Counted from the first letter of the stretch, positions 35,132 to 44,810 are shown. The stretch: DNA of 64,000 nucleotides from Paraburkholderia tropica (GCF_914484835.1 NZ_CAJZAR010000069.1:214-64213); one strand, 5' to 3'. Notes: generated from the letters alone by a model not told the origin. Numbers and translations: made by a program.

Positions 35132-35917
35132 ATGGTGAACACGATGACACTCAATCCCTCATCCGCGCGCGCGTTCGCCGAGCGCCCCGCGCTCATGCTG
35201 CGCGCCGAAGACGTGCGCAAGACCTTCACGCTGCATGGTCAGGGCGGCATCGGCATCGAGGCGCTCGCGGGCGTCTCGCTCGATGTCGAGCGCGGCGAAT
35301 GCGTCGTGCTCGTCGGTCCCTCGGGCGCGGGCAAGAGCACGTTTTTGCGCTGCCTGTACGGCAACTATCTCGCGAGCGGCGGCACCATCGCGATCCGCGA
35401 CGATGCGCTGCCGCATCAGCATCTGGAAATCACGGGCGCGGAACCGCACGACGTGCTGCGCCTGCGCCGCAACGTGGTGGGCTACGTGAGCCAGTTTCTG
35501 CGCGTGATTCCGCGCGTGAGCACGCTCGATATCGTGGCCGCGCCGCTGGTGGCGCGCGGCGTCGATGAAGACGAAGCGCGCGAGCGCGCCGCGCAACTGC
35601 TCGCGCGCCTGAACGTGCCGCAACGTTTGTGGCCGCTCGCGCCCGCGACGTTTTCGGGCGGCGAGCAGCAGCGCGTGAACATCGCGCGCGGCCTGATCGC
35701 GCAGCATCGTGTGCTGTTGCTCGACGAGCCCACGGCGTCGCTCGATGCGGAAAACCGCGCCGTGGTCGCGCAACTGATCGTCGAGGCGCGCGAGCGCGGC
35801 GCGGCGATCGTCGGCGTGTTCCATGACGAGGACACGCGCGAGCGCGTCGCCACGCGCGTGCTGACGCTCGCCGCGCCGCGCGCGCCTGCCGCCGTGGAAG
35901 CGCAGGCCGCCGCATAA
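35132..35917 (+). CDS. phnL: C-P lyase ABC-type ATPase PhnL
   Basis: The second ABC ATPase of the C-P lyase system, needed with PhnGHI for the ribosylation step. Walker A GPSGAGKST, signature FSGGEQQRVNIARGL, Walker B VLLLDEPTASLD. 261 aa. ATG codons at 35132 and 35144 are both possible. A 117-bp gap to phnM follows with no clear terminator. Confidence 0.93.
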   Translation: MVNTMTLNPSSARAFAERPALMLRAEDVRKTFTLHGQGGIGIEALAGVSLDVERGECVVLVGPSGAGKSTFLRCLYGNYLASGGTIAIRDDALPHQHLEITGAEPHDVLRLRRNVVGYVSQFLRVIPRVSTLDIVAAPLVARGVDEDEARERAAQLLARLNVPQRLWPLAPATFSGGEQQRVNIARGLIAQHRVLLLDEPTASLDAENRAVVAQLIVEARERGAAIVGVFHDEDTRERVATRVLTLAAPRAPAAVEAQAAA

Positions 35918-36034
35918 CGGACCACGCGAAGAAACTGCAACGTGTCACGCGCGGCATGCACACTAGAGGCATGGAACCGGCTTTGATCCGCGCGCGCCAC
36001 AACCTGATGACGACCTGATTTCTGGAGCCCGACG

Positions 36035-37168
36035 ATGTTGATCACCAACGCTCGCATCGTGACGCGAGACGACGTATTCACCGGCACGCTGCGCGTGGAA
36101 GACGGCATGATCCGCGAGCTGTCGCGCGGCACGACCGCCGCGCCTGAAGCCGAGGACTGGGAAGGCGACTTCCTGCTGCCCGGCCTCGTCGAACTGCACA
36201 CCGACAACCTCGAAAAACACCTCGCGCCGCGTCCCGGCGTGCACTGGAACATCGACGCCGCGTTCGTGATTCACGACGCGCAGATCGCCGCCGCCGGCAT
36301 CACCACGGTGTTCGATGCGCTCGCCATCGGCACGCGTCTTTCGGTGGGCGTGCGCGGCCGCGACGTGCAGCTCGCGAGCGCCGCCGCGCTCTCGCGCTTC
36401 ACCGAGCGCAAGCTGCTGCGCGCCGATCACTTCCTGCATCTGCGCTGCGAGATCGCCACCGAGGACGTGATCGAACTATTCGACACGCTCAGCGTGCATC
36501 CGCTGCTGCGCCTCGCCTCGGTGATGGACCACACGCCTGGCCAGCGCCAGTGGCACGACCGCGCGCAGTGGCGCCGTTATCAGGAGCGCCACGGCAAATG
36601 GACCGACGAGCACGCCGACAACCTGCTCGCCGAAATGGCCACCGAGCAGGAGCGTTACGCCGATGCGCACCGCCGCGAGATCGTCGAGCGCTGCCGCGCG
36701 CGCCACATTCCGCTCGCGAGCCACGACGACACGCTGATCGAGCACGTCGAACAAGCGGCCGAAGAAGGCATCGTGCTGGCCGAATTCCCGACCACGCGCC
36801 TCGCCGCCGAAGCCTCGAAGCAGCGCGGCATCGCCACCATCATGGGCGCGCCGAACGTGGTGCGCGGCGGCTCGCATTCGGGCAATGTGTCGGCGCTGGA
36901 GCTGGCGCAGGCGGATCTGCTCGACATCCTCTCGTCGGACTATGTGCCGTCGAGCCTGCTGACCGCCGCGTTCGACCTCGTCACCAAGGCCGACTGGACG
37001 CTGCCGCGCGCGGTCGCCACCGTGTCGTGGGAGCCCGCGCGCAAGGCCGGCCTGCACGACCGCGGCGCGATCGAACCGGGCCTGCGCGCCGACTTCGTGC
37101 GCGTGACCATGCTCGACTCGCTGCCGGTGCCGCGCGCGACGTGGCGCGCGGGTCAGCGCGTGGTTTAA
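36035..37168 (+). CDS. phnM: Alpha-D-ribose 1-methylphosphonate 5-triphosphate diphosphatase
   Basis: Removes pyrophosphate from the triphosphate made by PhnGHIL, giving the PhnJ substrate. It is an amidohydrolase-fold enzyme of 377 aa with metal ligands in LPGLVELHTDNLEKH, then RCEIATEDVIEL and SHDDTLIEHVEQAAEEGI. GGAG lies eight bases before the ATG. It closes the phnG-M cluster. It is spaced more widely than the others, so an extra promoter in the gap is possible but not visible. Confidence 0.94.
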   Translation: MLITNARIVTRDDVFTGTLRVEDGMIRELSRGTTAAPEAEDWEGDFLLPGLVELHTDNLEKHLAPRPGVHWNIDAAFVIHDAQIAAAGITTVFDALAIGTRLSVGVRGRDVQLASAAALSRFTERKLLRADHFLHLRCEIATEDVIELFDTLSVHPLLRLASVMDHTPGQRQWHDRAQWRRYQERHGKWTDEHADNLLAEMATEQERYADAHRREIVERCRARHIPLASHDDTLIEHVEQAAEEGIVLAEFPTTRLAAEASKQRGIATIMGAPNVVRGGSHSGNVSALELAQADLLDILSSDYVPSSLLTAAFDLVTKADWTLPRAVATVSWEPARKAGLHDRGAIEPGLRADFVRVTMLDSLPVPRATWRAGQRVV

Positions 37169-37720
37169 GCATGTGATTCAAGCGCATGGTTTAAACACGT
37201 GGTGAACCTGCGCCGAACGTGCTTCAAGCACGCTCATGCACGCATCGGAAGCATTGCTGCAATGCGATATCGGCGCGCCCTGGCTTGCTGCGAAGCCAAC
37301 GGCGCGCCGTCGAAAACCAACGGCGCGCTCTCGTTTCGTTTTCAACTTCCCTTCAAGTTCCGCGCGCCGCCCCGCATCGGTGCTTGCGCAGTCATCCGAC
37401 TGTTGCGGCAGAGCATCGCAATCGCGCTCGCGCGCGTCTGCCGCGAGCCAGCATCGATACGCCGCACGCCTTGTCCAGCAAGGCTTTGCGGCCGACGTCC
37501 GCGATCCGCGAACAGGCGCTAGAGCGTTGCCTCTCCCGCCATCCGGTATTTCACTAGCGACGCAGCAATTTTGACCGGGTAAGCTTTGCGGCGCCGCTCG
37601 CAACACGCTCGACGTGAATTGCGAGGCCACCACAGTTCCTGCGCGAGCCGCGCCGGAACACAGCGCGGCGGCGGCACGACCGCACGCTGCGCGTCCTGAA
37701 CCATACGAGGAGTACACATA
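37169..37720. other. Intergenic region without supported gene
   Basis: About 550 bp after phnM. All three forward frames are open in pieces, but their products are arginine-rich with no recognisable domain, and none has a ribosome site. It should contain the promoter of the GTG-started binding-protein gene. I see no terminator hairpin with a T-run. Confidence 0.5.
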
Positions 37721-38488
37721 GTGAAGAAACTGCTTGCCGCCCTGTCGGTTGCCCTGCTGGCCGTCTCGGCCAACGTCGCCCAGGCGAAGGACTGGACCAC
37801 CGTGCGCTTCGGCGTCGACGCGAGCTACGCGCCGTTCGAATCGAAAGCACCCGATGGCAAGCTGGTCGGTTTCGACATCGATCTCGGCAACGAAATCTGC
37901 AAGCGCATGAACGCGAAGTGCGTGTGGGTCGAGCAGGATTTCGACGGCATGATTCCGGGCCTGAAGGCGAAGAAGTTCGACGGCGTGCTCTCGTCGATGA
38001 CCATCACCCCGCAACGTCAGGAACAGATCGCGTTCTCGGCCAAGCTGTTCAACACGCCGACGCGCCTCGTCGCCAAGAAGGGCACGAGCTTCCAGCCGAC
38101 GGCTGACTCGCTCAAGGGCAAGTCGGTGGGCGTCGAGCAAGGCACGATCCAGGAAACCTACGCGAAGGAAAACTGGGCGCCGAAGGGCGTGAACGTGGTG
38201 CCTTACCAGAACCAGGACCAGGTCTACGCCGACCTGATCTCGGGCCGTCTGGACGCCGCGCTGCAAGACGAAGTGCAGGCCGACATCGGCTTCCTGAAGA
38301 CCCCGCGCGGCGCGGGCTTCCAGTTCGCGGGCAAGGAAATCCCGACGGGCGCGGCGGCCATCGGCCTGCGCAAGGAAGACACCGACCTGAAGGCGAAGAT
38401 CGACAAGGCCATCGCCGACATGATCAAGGACGGCACGTACAAGAAGATCGAAGCCAAGTACTTCGACTTCGACGTGTACGGCGGCTAA
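37721..38488 (+). CDS. Periplasmic amino acid binding protein, lysine/arginine/ornithine type
   Basis: The receptor of a polar amino acid ABC importer. The signal peptide (MKKLLAALSVALLAVSANVA, cleavage near AQA-KD) precedes a type II binding fold with the ArgT/HisJ-type core SYAPFESKAPDGKLVGFDID and FDGVLSSMTITPQRQ. 255 aa. The start is GTG at 37721 with GAGGAG upstream. No permease or ATPase gene adjoins it; a terminator follows at once, so it is monocistronic here. The following deacylase-like gene may be functionally related. Confidence 0.88.
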   Translation: MKKLLAALSVALLAVSANVAQAKDWTTVRFGVDASYAPFESKAPDGKLVGFDIDLGNEICKRMNAKCVWVEQDFDGMIPGLKAKKFDGVLSSMTITPQRQEQIAFSAKLFNTPTRLVAKKGTSFQPTADSLKGKSVGVEQGTIQETYAKENWAPKGVNVVPYQNQDQVYADLISGRLDAALQDEVQADIGFLKTPRGAGFQFAGKEIPTGAAAIGLRKEDTDLKAKIDKAIADMIKDGTYKKIEAKYFDFDVYGG

Positions 38489-38528
38489 GCCTCGCAGCGT
38501 CTGCTTCGCGACCGCCACCGCGCGGTCC

Positions 38529-38572
38529 GCAAAGCAAAAAGCCCAGACCCCGGTCTGGGCTTTTTGCTTTGC
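38529..38572 (+). terminator. Strong bidirectional-looking terminator after the binding-protein gene
   Basis: GCCCAGACC (38541-38549) pairs with GGTCTGGGC (38552-38560), extended by AAAAA/TTTTT and GCAAAGC/GCTTTGC to a stem from 38529 to 38572. The T-run is on the plus strand. Confidence 0.9.
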
Positions 38573-38703
38573 GGCGCGCCGCCGCCGCGATTCTGCCGCT
38601 TGCGCAGATCGGCTAAGATCATGGGCACCGGTCCGCCAGCGGACCGACAACCTACCGTCACTTCGAACGCGCCTCGCGCTCAACCGCGTCGCGCGCACTC
38701 ATC

Positions 38704-39843
38704 ATGCAAACCCGCAACCATGCGCTGATCGCGCCCGCCCTCGGCACCGCGCGACAGATCACGAGCTTCCATTACGGCCCCGCCGCCGACGCGACTGCGG
38801 CCTCGACGGGCGGCCCGAAGGTCTACATCCAGTCGTCGCTGCACGCCGACGAACTGCCCGGCATGCTCGTCTCGTGGACGCTGCGCCGCAAGCTCGCCGC
38901 GCTCGAAGCCGCCGGACGCCTGCGCGGCGAGATCGTGATCGTGCCGGTGGCGAACCCGATCGGCCTGAACCAGCACTGGCTCGGCCATCTCGTGGGCCGC
39001 TTCGAATCGAACACGGCACAGAACTACAACCGCAACTTCCACGACCTCGCGGCGCTCGTGCTGCCGCATATCGAGGCGCGTCTGGGCGCGGATGCCGCCA
39101 CGAACCTGAAGACCATCCGCCAGGCGATGGGCGAAGCGCTCGCAGCGCAGCAGCCGAAGACCGAACTCGATTCGCAACGCCTCGCGCTGCAACGTCTCTC
39201 GTTCGACGCCGACATCGTGCTCGACCTGCATTGCGACTGGGAAGCCGCGATGCACATCTACACGAATCCCGAGCTGTGGCCCGAGGTCGAGCCGCTCGCG
39301 CGCTATCTCGACGCGAAGGCCTCGCTGCTCGCGCTGAACTCGATCGGCAATCCGTTCGACGAGATTCACAGCTTCTGCTGGAGCGATCTGCGCGAGCGCT
39401 TCGGCGAGCGTTTCCCCATTCCGCACGGCTCGATTTCGGTGACCGTCGAACTGCGCAGCCAGCGCGACGTCTCGCATGAATTCGCCGAGCACGACGCCCA
39501 GGCCATCGTCGAGTATCTGACTGCGCGCGGCGTGATTGCCGGCGAAGCCGCGCCGCTGCCGCCGCTCGCGCATCCGGCCACGCCGCTCGCGGGCACGGAG
39601 CCGATCGTCGCGCCGACGAGCGGCGTGATCGTGTTCCGCGCCGAATGCGGCGCGTGGCTCGAAGCGGGCGCGCCGGTCGCCGATATCGTCGATCCGCTCA
39701 CCGACGAGCTGATCACGCTGCACGCCAGCGTGAGCGGCGTGATGTACGCGCGTCACAGCGCGCGCTTCGCGACGGCCGGCATGGAAGTCGCGCGCATCGC
39801 CGGCGACACGCCGATCCGCTCGGGCTCGCTGCTCTCGCTGTAA
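38704..39843 (+). CDS. AstE/AspA-family metal deacylase (379 aa)
   Basis: A zinc-dependent deacylase of the succinylglutamate desuccinylase/aspartoacylase branch of the M14 fold. SSLHADELPGM supplies His and Glu metal ligands, IVLDLHCDWEAAMH the second His. The last 80 residues look like a small beta-barrel (VAPTSGVIVFRAECGAWLEA) similar to biotinyl/lipoyl-type domains, as in related proteins. The substrate is unknown; the neighbouring basic amino acid receptor hints at an acylated amino acid, which is only inference. Confidence 0.82.
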   Translation: MQTRNHALIAPALGTARQITSFHYGPAADATAASTGGPKVYIQSSLHADELPGMLVSWTLRRKLAALEAAGRLRGEIVIVPVANPIGLNQHWLGHLVGRFESNTAQNYNRNFHDLAALVLPHIEARLGADAATNLKTIRQAMGEALAAQQPKTELDSQRLALQRLSFDADIVLDLHCDWEAAMHIYTNPELWPEVEPLARYLDAKASLLALNSIGNPFDEIHSFCWSDLRERFGERFPIPHGSISVTVELRSQRDVSHEFAEHDAQAIVEYLTARGVIAGEAAPLPPLAHPATPLAGTEPIVAPTSGVIVFRAECGAWLEAGAPVADIVDPLTDELITLHASVSGVMYARHSARFATAGMEVARIAGDTPIRSGSLLSL

Positions 39844-40335
39844 TTCCCTCCCTTATCGACGTCTTCGTCATGGCTCATCGCAACCGGTGAGCCATGGCGT
39901 AATACGCTTATTGCACGGCTTGCCGATTTACCAGTCACTTCGCAATCCCAACTTTATTCGCGCGATAAAAAATACCATGCGCGGCTCATTCCGCGACTCA
40001 ATCAATTGCATGGATCCGCAAATAAATCTGCTAAAAGCCGCGATCCATATACGAAATCCAATCGTTCAAAGCAGAAAATTTTATAACGCGCGAAATCGTC
40101 CTTTTTTTGCCTTAATTTTCTTTCGAATCGGCTCGCAAGCCGCTTCCTGACTGGATTTGCGCCGCTTCCGCCTGGCCGCAAGCCTCTTGTCGCTTTTACA
40201 CCACACCCTGGCGACATTCATGAGGCATTTCCTTACTGTCACAATCCTTTCGTTCTCGACCCTTAAATTGCAGCGCGTCGCACAGACCGGCCCAAAAGAG
40301 GCCGGCACATACTTTTCCTTCACCCGGAGCAACAG
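39844..40335. other. Porin upstream region, AT-rich, with an inverted repeat
   Basis: About 490 bp with no supported gene. 39900-40130 is markedly AT-rich. Near its left end, CATGGCTCA (39869-39877) and TGAGCCATG (39888-39896) form a perfect 9-bp hairpin without a T-run. The porin promoter must lie in the right half; I cannot place its -10 and -35 boxes with confidence. Confidence 0.5.
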
Positions 40336-41496
40336 TTGAAAAAGAAAATTCTGACCACCGCTATCCTTGCAACCATTGCGGGCGCGGCCCACGCTCAAAG
40401 CAGCGTGACCCTGTATGGCTTGATCGACGCAGGCGTGAGCTACATCAATCACGTGCAGACGTCGACGGGCAGCGCGAAGGCAATCCAGTACGGTGACGGC
40501 GTGGCGCAAGGCAGCCGTTGGGGCCTGCGCGGCTCGGAAGACCTGGGCGGCGGCCTCAAGGCAATCTTCGTGCTCGAAAACGGCTTCAACAGCGGCAACG
40601 GCACGGCTGGCCAGGGTAGCTCGATGTTCGGCCGTCAAGCCTACGTCGGTCTGACGCAAAGCAACATCGGCTCGCTGACCTTCGGCCGTCAATACTCGTT
40701 CAGCACGGACGTCCTCGGTTCGCTGTACTCGACCGGCGGCAACACGGTTTCGGGCAACTGGGCGTACCACGTCAACGACGTCGACCAGCTGACGTCGAGC
40801 CGTATCAGCAACGCCGTCAAGTTCCAGAGCGTGAACCTCTCGGGCTTCACGTTCGGCGGCATGTACGGCTTCTCGAACACGACGTCGTTCGCCGGCTCGG
40901 CATCGGGCACGTCGACGGCTTCGTCGCGCGCATTCAGCTTCGGCGCGAACTACGCGTACGGTCCGTTCAGCCTCGGCGGCGCGTACACGGACATCACGTA
41001 CCCGGCAGCAGCATCGCCGACGACGTTCTCGACCACGCTCGCCAACGTCAACACGACGGGCGGCGGCACGATCCGCGACCTGCGCTCGTTCGGTTTCGGC
41101 GGCCGCTATGTCTACGGCCCGGCTACGGCATGGCTGCTGTGGACGAACACGCGCTTCGAGCCGATCACGGGTTCGTCGACGATCTACAACGCGTACGAAG
41201 CAGGCGTGAAGTACGCCTTCACGCCGGCCCTGACGGGCGGCCTGGGCTACACGTACTCGCGTTCGTCGGGTCTCGTGAACGCCCACTGGAACCAGGTCAA
41301 CGGTTCGGTCGACTACGCGCTGAGCAAGCGCACGGACGTCTACGGCCTCGTGGCCTACCAGGACGCATCGGGCACGTACAAGGGCCAGGCGGTGCAGGCA
41401 CAGATCGGCGATTCGTCGTCGAGCATCTTCGCGCCGTCGGGCACGGGTTCGCAGAACCAGGTCGCCGTGCGCGTCGGCATCCGCCACAAGTTCTAA
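40336..41496 (+). CDS. Gram-negative porin (386 aa, TTG start)
   Basis: An outer-membrane trimeric porin of the OmpC-like betaproteobacterial family. The signal peptide (MKKKILTTAILATIAGAAHA, cleaved before QSSVTLYG) is followed by the family beginning SVTLYGLIDAGVSY, SRWGLRGSEDLGGGLKAIFV and GRQAYVGL, and ends in VGIRHKF with terminal Phe. The start codon is TTG at 40336, with GGAG eight bases before it; no nearer ATG keeps the whole signal peptide. Codons are the most biased of the window, as expected of an abundant protein. A terminator follows. Confidence 0.95.
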   Translation: MKKKILTTAILATIAGAAHAQSSVTLYGLIDAGVSYINHVQTSTGSAKAIQYGDGVAQGSRWGLRGSEDLGGGLKAIFVLENGFNSGNGTAGQGSSMFGRQAYVGLTQSNIGSLTFGRQYSFSTDVLGSLYSTGGNTVSGNWAYHVNDVDQLTSSRISNAVKFQSVNLSGFTFGGMYGFSNTTSFAGSASGTSTASSRAFSFGANYAYGPFSLGGAYTDITYPAAASPTTFSTTLANVNTTGGGTIRDLRSFGFGGRYVYGPATAWLLWTNTRFEPITGSSTIYNAYEAGVKYAFTPALTGGLGYTYSRSSGLVNAHWNQVNGSVDYALSKRTDVYGLVAYQDASGTYKGQAVQAQIGDSSSSIFAPSGTGSQNQVAVRVGIRHKF

Positions 41497-41543
41497 GCAC
41501 GCACGATGCCGCGCCCGCTTCGCGGGCGTGGTGCACATGCGCG

Positions 41544-41572
41544 AAAGGGCGTCCTTCGGGACGCCCTTTTTG
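41544..41572 (+). terminator. Terminator after the porin gene
   Basis: An 11-bp stem AAAGGGCGTCC (41544-41554), TTCG loop, complement to 41569, then TTT. Confidence 0.9.
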
Positions 41573-41686
41573 TTGCGCGCGGCGCGTGATCGCCGCGGCG
41601 GGAGGCGGTCTGCGGCAGCACGCGATCTGCCGCCGCGCGCGCGCTTCTGGTACGCTGCGGCCTTTCCACTCGCAGCATTCGAATCG

Positions 41687-42130
41687 ATGGAACTTCCTTT
41701 CAACGAAGCGGCCGTGACGGTCACCCGCACTTCGCTATCCGCCGCCGGTCAGGTGATCGCGATGCGCGACATCGAAGACACCCGCATCGTCACCGTGGAG
41801 CGTAGCCGCGCGGTGCCGGTCGCGATCTCGCTGATCGGCGTGGCCATCGCCGCGGCCGGCGGCATCTGGGGCTCGGGCGCCGCGCTCGGTTCCGGCGTGA
41901 TGCTGGCCGTGGTGGGCTGGCTCGCGTGGATCTGGCAAGAAGTCTCGCACCGTCTGATCGTGACGGTGGGCGGCGCGCCGCGCGAAGCCGTCGTGAGCGG
42001 CGACCGCGCCTTCCTCGAACGCGTCGAGCAGGCCGTGCGCGCCGCCAAAGCCGACGCCGCCGCGGCTCCCGCACCCGCACCCGCCGCCGATACGTCCAGC
42101 GCCCGTCCGCCCGCCAGTCCCGCGAACTGA
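41687..42130 (+). CDS. Small membrane protein, DUF6232-like (147 aa)
   Basis: It begins with a short beta-rich part (EAAVTVTRTSLSAAGQVIAM, ...DIEDTRIVTVE), followed by two hydrophobic segments (residues about 45-85), a second short beta part (HRLIVTVGGAPREAVVSGD) and a disordered Ala/Pro tail. This layout fits the DUF6232 family, of unknown function. I start at 41687 (MELPFNEA); the upstream open frame overlaps the porin terminator. It converges with glgP. Confidence 0.65.
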   Translation: MELPFNEAAVTVTRTSLSAAGQVIAMRDIEDTRIVTVERSRAVPVAISLIGVAIAAAGGIWGSGAALGSGVMLAVVGWLAWIWQEVSHRLIVTVGGAPREAVVSGDRAFLERVEQAVRAAKADAAAAPAPAPAADTSSARPPASPAN

Positions 42131-42250
42131 GCTACGAACTGAGCCGCGAACCGGACCTCGCACCGCGCGGCCAGCATCGGCCCCGAGCCGCTCCCGCGCG
42201 CCAGCCAGCCTCCTCGCCAGCCACCTGATTACCGCCCGCGTCCGCGCACG

Positions 42251-44704
42251 TCACTCGAGATCGATTGGCCGCGTGTGCCAGATGTCGCGCGCGTATTCGG
42301 CAATCGCCCGATCCGACGAAAACGTCCCCATGCCCGCGATATTCTCGATCGCGCTCGCCGTCCAGGCCGGCACGTCGACGAAGCGGCGGTCGGCGGCTTC
42401 CTGCGCCTCGACGAACGCCGCGTAGTCGGCCAGCACGAGGTAGTGATCGCCCCAATCCACGAGCGTGTGGAAGATGTCCGTGTAGCGCGCCGGATCGCCG
42501 GGCGAGAAAAAGCCCGTGCGGATCTGGTCGAGCACGGCGCGCAGCTCGGCATTTTCTTCGTACACCTGACGGGACCGGTAGCCCGAGCAGCGCAGCGCAT
42601 CGACCTGATCGGACGTGTGGCCGAAGATGAAGATGTTGTCCGGCCCCACGGCGTCGCGGATCTCGATGTTCGCGCCGTCGAGCGTGCCCATCGTCAGCGC
42701 GCCGTTGAGCGCGAGCTTCATGTTGCCGGTGCCCGACGCTTCCGTGCCCGCCGTCGAAATCTGCTCGGAGAGATCGGCCGCCGGAATCAGCACCTCGGCC
42801 ACGCTCACGCCGTAGTTCGGCACGAACGTCACCTTGAGCCGGTCGCCGACCACGGGATCGTGATTGATCTTCTCGGCCACGTCGTTGATCAGGCGGATGA
42901 TCATCTTCGCCATGCGATACGCCGAAGCGGCCTTGCCCGCGAACAGCACCACGCGCGGCACCCAGTCGCGCTCGGGTTCCGCGAGAATGCGGTTGTAGCG
43001 CGTGATCACGTGCAGCACGTTGAGCAGTTGCCGCTTGTATTCGTGGATGCGCTTGACCTGCATGTCGAACAGCGCGTCCGGGTCGAACGGCAGCCCCGTG
43101 CGCGCCGTAAGCCGGCGAATCAAACGCACCTTGTTTTCGCGCTTGGCCGCGCGGAACGCGGCCTCGAACGCCGGGTCGCCCGCCAGCTTGCGCAGCGCGC
43201 CCAGCTCGAACAGATCGGTGCGCCAGCGCGTGCCGATGGTGTCGTCGACGAGCCGCGCGAGCGGCGGACTCGCCTGCCCGAGCCAGCGGCGCGGCGTGAT
43301 GCCGTTCGTCACGTTGGTGAAGCGCTCGGGATAGAGCCGCGCGAAATCGCCGAAGATATCGCGCGTCATCAGTTGCGAATGCAGCTTCGAAACGCCGTTC
43401 ACCTTGTGGCTCGCCACGATCGCGAGATACGCCATGCGCACGCGCCGCTGACCGTATTCGTCGACGAGCGAAATGCGGCGGATAAAGTCGAGATCGTGCG
43501 TGCCCTTCTCGCTCGCCTCGCGCAGAAACGCGGCATTGATATCGAAGATGATTTCGAGGTGGCGCGGCAGCAGGCGCGCCAATAGTTCGACGTCCCAGGT
43601 TTCGAGCGCTTCGGGCATCAGCGTGTGATTCGTGTACGAGAACACGCGCTTGATGTGGCCCATCGCCTCGTCCCACGGCATGTGATGGATATCGACGAGC
43701 AGCCGGATCAATTCGGGAATCGCCAGCACCGGATGCGTGTCGTTCAGATGCACGGCCACCTTGTCGGAGAAGCGGCCGAACGTGCTGTGCGTGCGCAGAT
43801 AGCGGCGGATCAGATCCTGCATCGTCGCCGACACGAAGAAATATTCCTGACGCAGACGCAGCTCGCGGCCCGCCATCGTCGAGTCGTCGGGATACAGCAG
43901 ACGCGATACGTTCTCCGAAACATTTCTCGCTTCGACCGCGCGCTGATAATCGCCCTTGTTGAACGCGGAAAGGTCGAGTTCCTCGTCAGAGCGTGCGGAC
44001 CACAGGCGCAGTGTGTTCGTCGCGCTGGTCGCGTAGCCGGGAATCACGGTGTCGTAGGCCATCGCGTTCACGTGCTGCGTGTCGATCCATTCGACGTGGC
44101 CGTCGCGCTGCACGGTGCGCCCGCCGAAGTGCACGGGATACTGCACCTCGGGGCGCGGAAACTCCCACGGATTGCCCGAGCGCAGCCAGTAGTCGGGCGC
44201 TTCGACCTGCTCGCCGTTGATGATCTGCTGGCGGAACATGCCGTAGTCGTAGCGGATGCCGTAGCCGAAGCCCGGAATGCCGAGCGTCGCCATCGAGTCG
44301 AGGAAGCACGCGGCGAGCCGGCCGAGGCCGCCGTTGCCGAGCGCGGCGTCGGGTTCGAGGTCGATCACCGAATCGAGGTCCACGCCGACATCGGCGAGCG
44401 CCTCTTTCATCTGATCGTGGATGCCGAGCGCGAGCAGCGCATTCGAGAACGTGCGGCCGATGAGAAATTCCATCGACAGGTAGTAGACGCGTTTGACGTC
44501 CTGATCGTACTGGCGGCGCGTGGTGATCATCCAGCGCTCGACCAGCCGGTCGCGCACGGCGAGCGCGGCGGCGTGCAGCCAGTCCTGCGGGCGCGCCGTG
44601 ACGGCGTCCTTGCCGACGCCATACATCAGGCGATTGGAGATGGAGCGGCGCAGCGCATCGGCGCTGCTCTTCAACTGGTCGAACTCAAGACCGACTGCTG
44701 TCAT
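42251..44704 (-). CDS. glgP: Glycogen/starch/alpha-glucan phosphorylase
   Basis: Releases glucose-1-phosphate from alpha-1,4-glucans. It is a family GT35 enzyme of 817 aa, the normal length. The PLP lysine is in EASGTGNMKLALNGALTMGT, and the N-terminal half has YYLSMEFLIGR and DAALGNGGLGRLAACFLDS. GGGAGG lies seven bases before the ATG at 44704. It stands alone: no other glycogen gene is in the window. Its upstream region holds two 10-bp repeat arrays. Confidence 0.96.
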   Translation of the reverse strand: MTAVGLEFDQLKSSADALRRSISNRLMYGVGKDAVTARPQDWLHAAALAVRDRLVERWMITTRRQYDQDVKRVYYLSMEFLIGRTFSNALLALGIHDQMKEALADVGVDLDSVIDLEPDAALGNGGLGRLAACFLDSMATLGIPGFGYGIRYDYGMFRQQIINGEQVEAPDYWLRSGNPWEFPRPEVQYPVHFGGRTVQRDGHVEWIDTQHVNAMAYDTVIPGYATSATNTLRLWSARSDEELDLSAFNKGDYQRAVEARNVSENVSRLLYPDDSTMAGRELRLRQEYFFVSATMQDLIRRYLRTHSTFGRFSDKVAVHLNDTHPVLAIPELIRLLVDIHHMPWDEAMGHIKRVFSYTNHTLMPEALETWDVELLARLLPRHLEIIFDINAAFLREASEKGTHDLDFIRRISLVDEYGQRRVRMAYLAIVASHKVNGVSKLHSQLMTRDIFGDFARLYPERFTNVTNGITPRRWLGQASPPLARLVDDTIGTRWRTDLFELGALRKLAGDPAFEAAFRAAKRENKVRLIRRLTARTGLPFDPDALFDMQVKRIHEYKRQLLNVLHVITRYNRILAEPERDWVPRVVLFAGKAASAYRMAKMIIRLINDVAEKINHDPVVGDRLKVTFVPNYGVSVAEVLIPAADLSEQISTAGTEASGTGNMKLALNGALTMGTLDGANIEIRDAVGPDNIFIFGHTSDQVDALRCSGYRSRQVYEENAELRAVLDQIRTGFFSPGDPARYTDIFHTLVDWGDHYLVLADYAAFVEAQEAADRRFVDVPAWTASAIENIAGMGTFSSDRAIAEYARDIWHTRPIDLE

Positions 44705-44810
44705 CGAATGCCTCCCGGAAAAGCGACGCGCCGCGAATGCGAGCAGATGCCAGCAGATGCGGTGGCGCGCGGTCGTTCAGGGGCTGCGCGCGGGCACCGT
44801 TCGAGTGCAT

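Noticed and set aside
37178..37720. Several overlapping open frames after phnM
   Set aside because: Arg/Ala-rich products in all frames with no domain and no ribosome site; typical of GC-rich noncoding DNA.
39869..39896. Terminator for the AstE/AspA-type gene
   Set aside because: The 9-bp stem is perfect, but no T-run follows on either strand, so I list it only as an inverted repeat.
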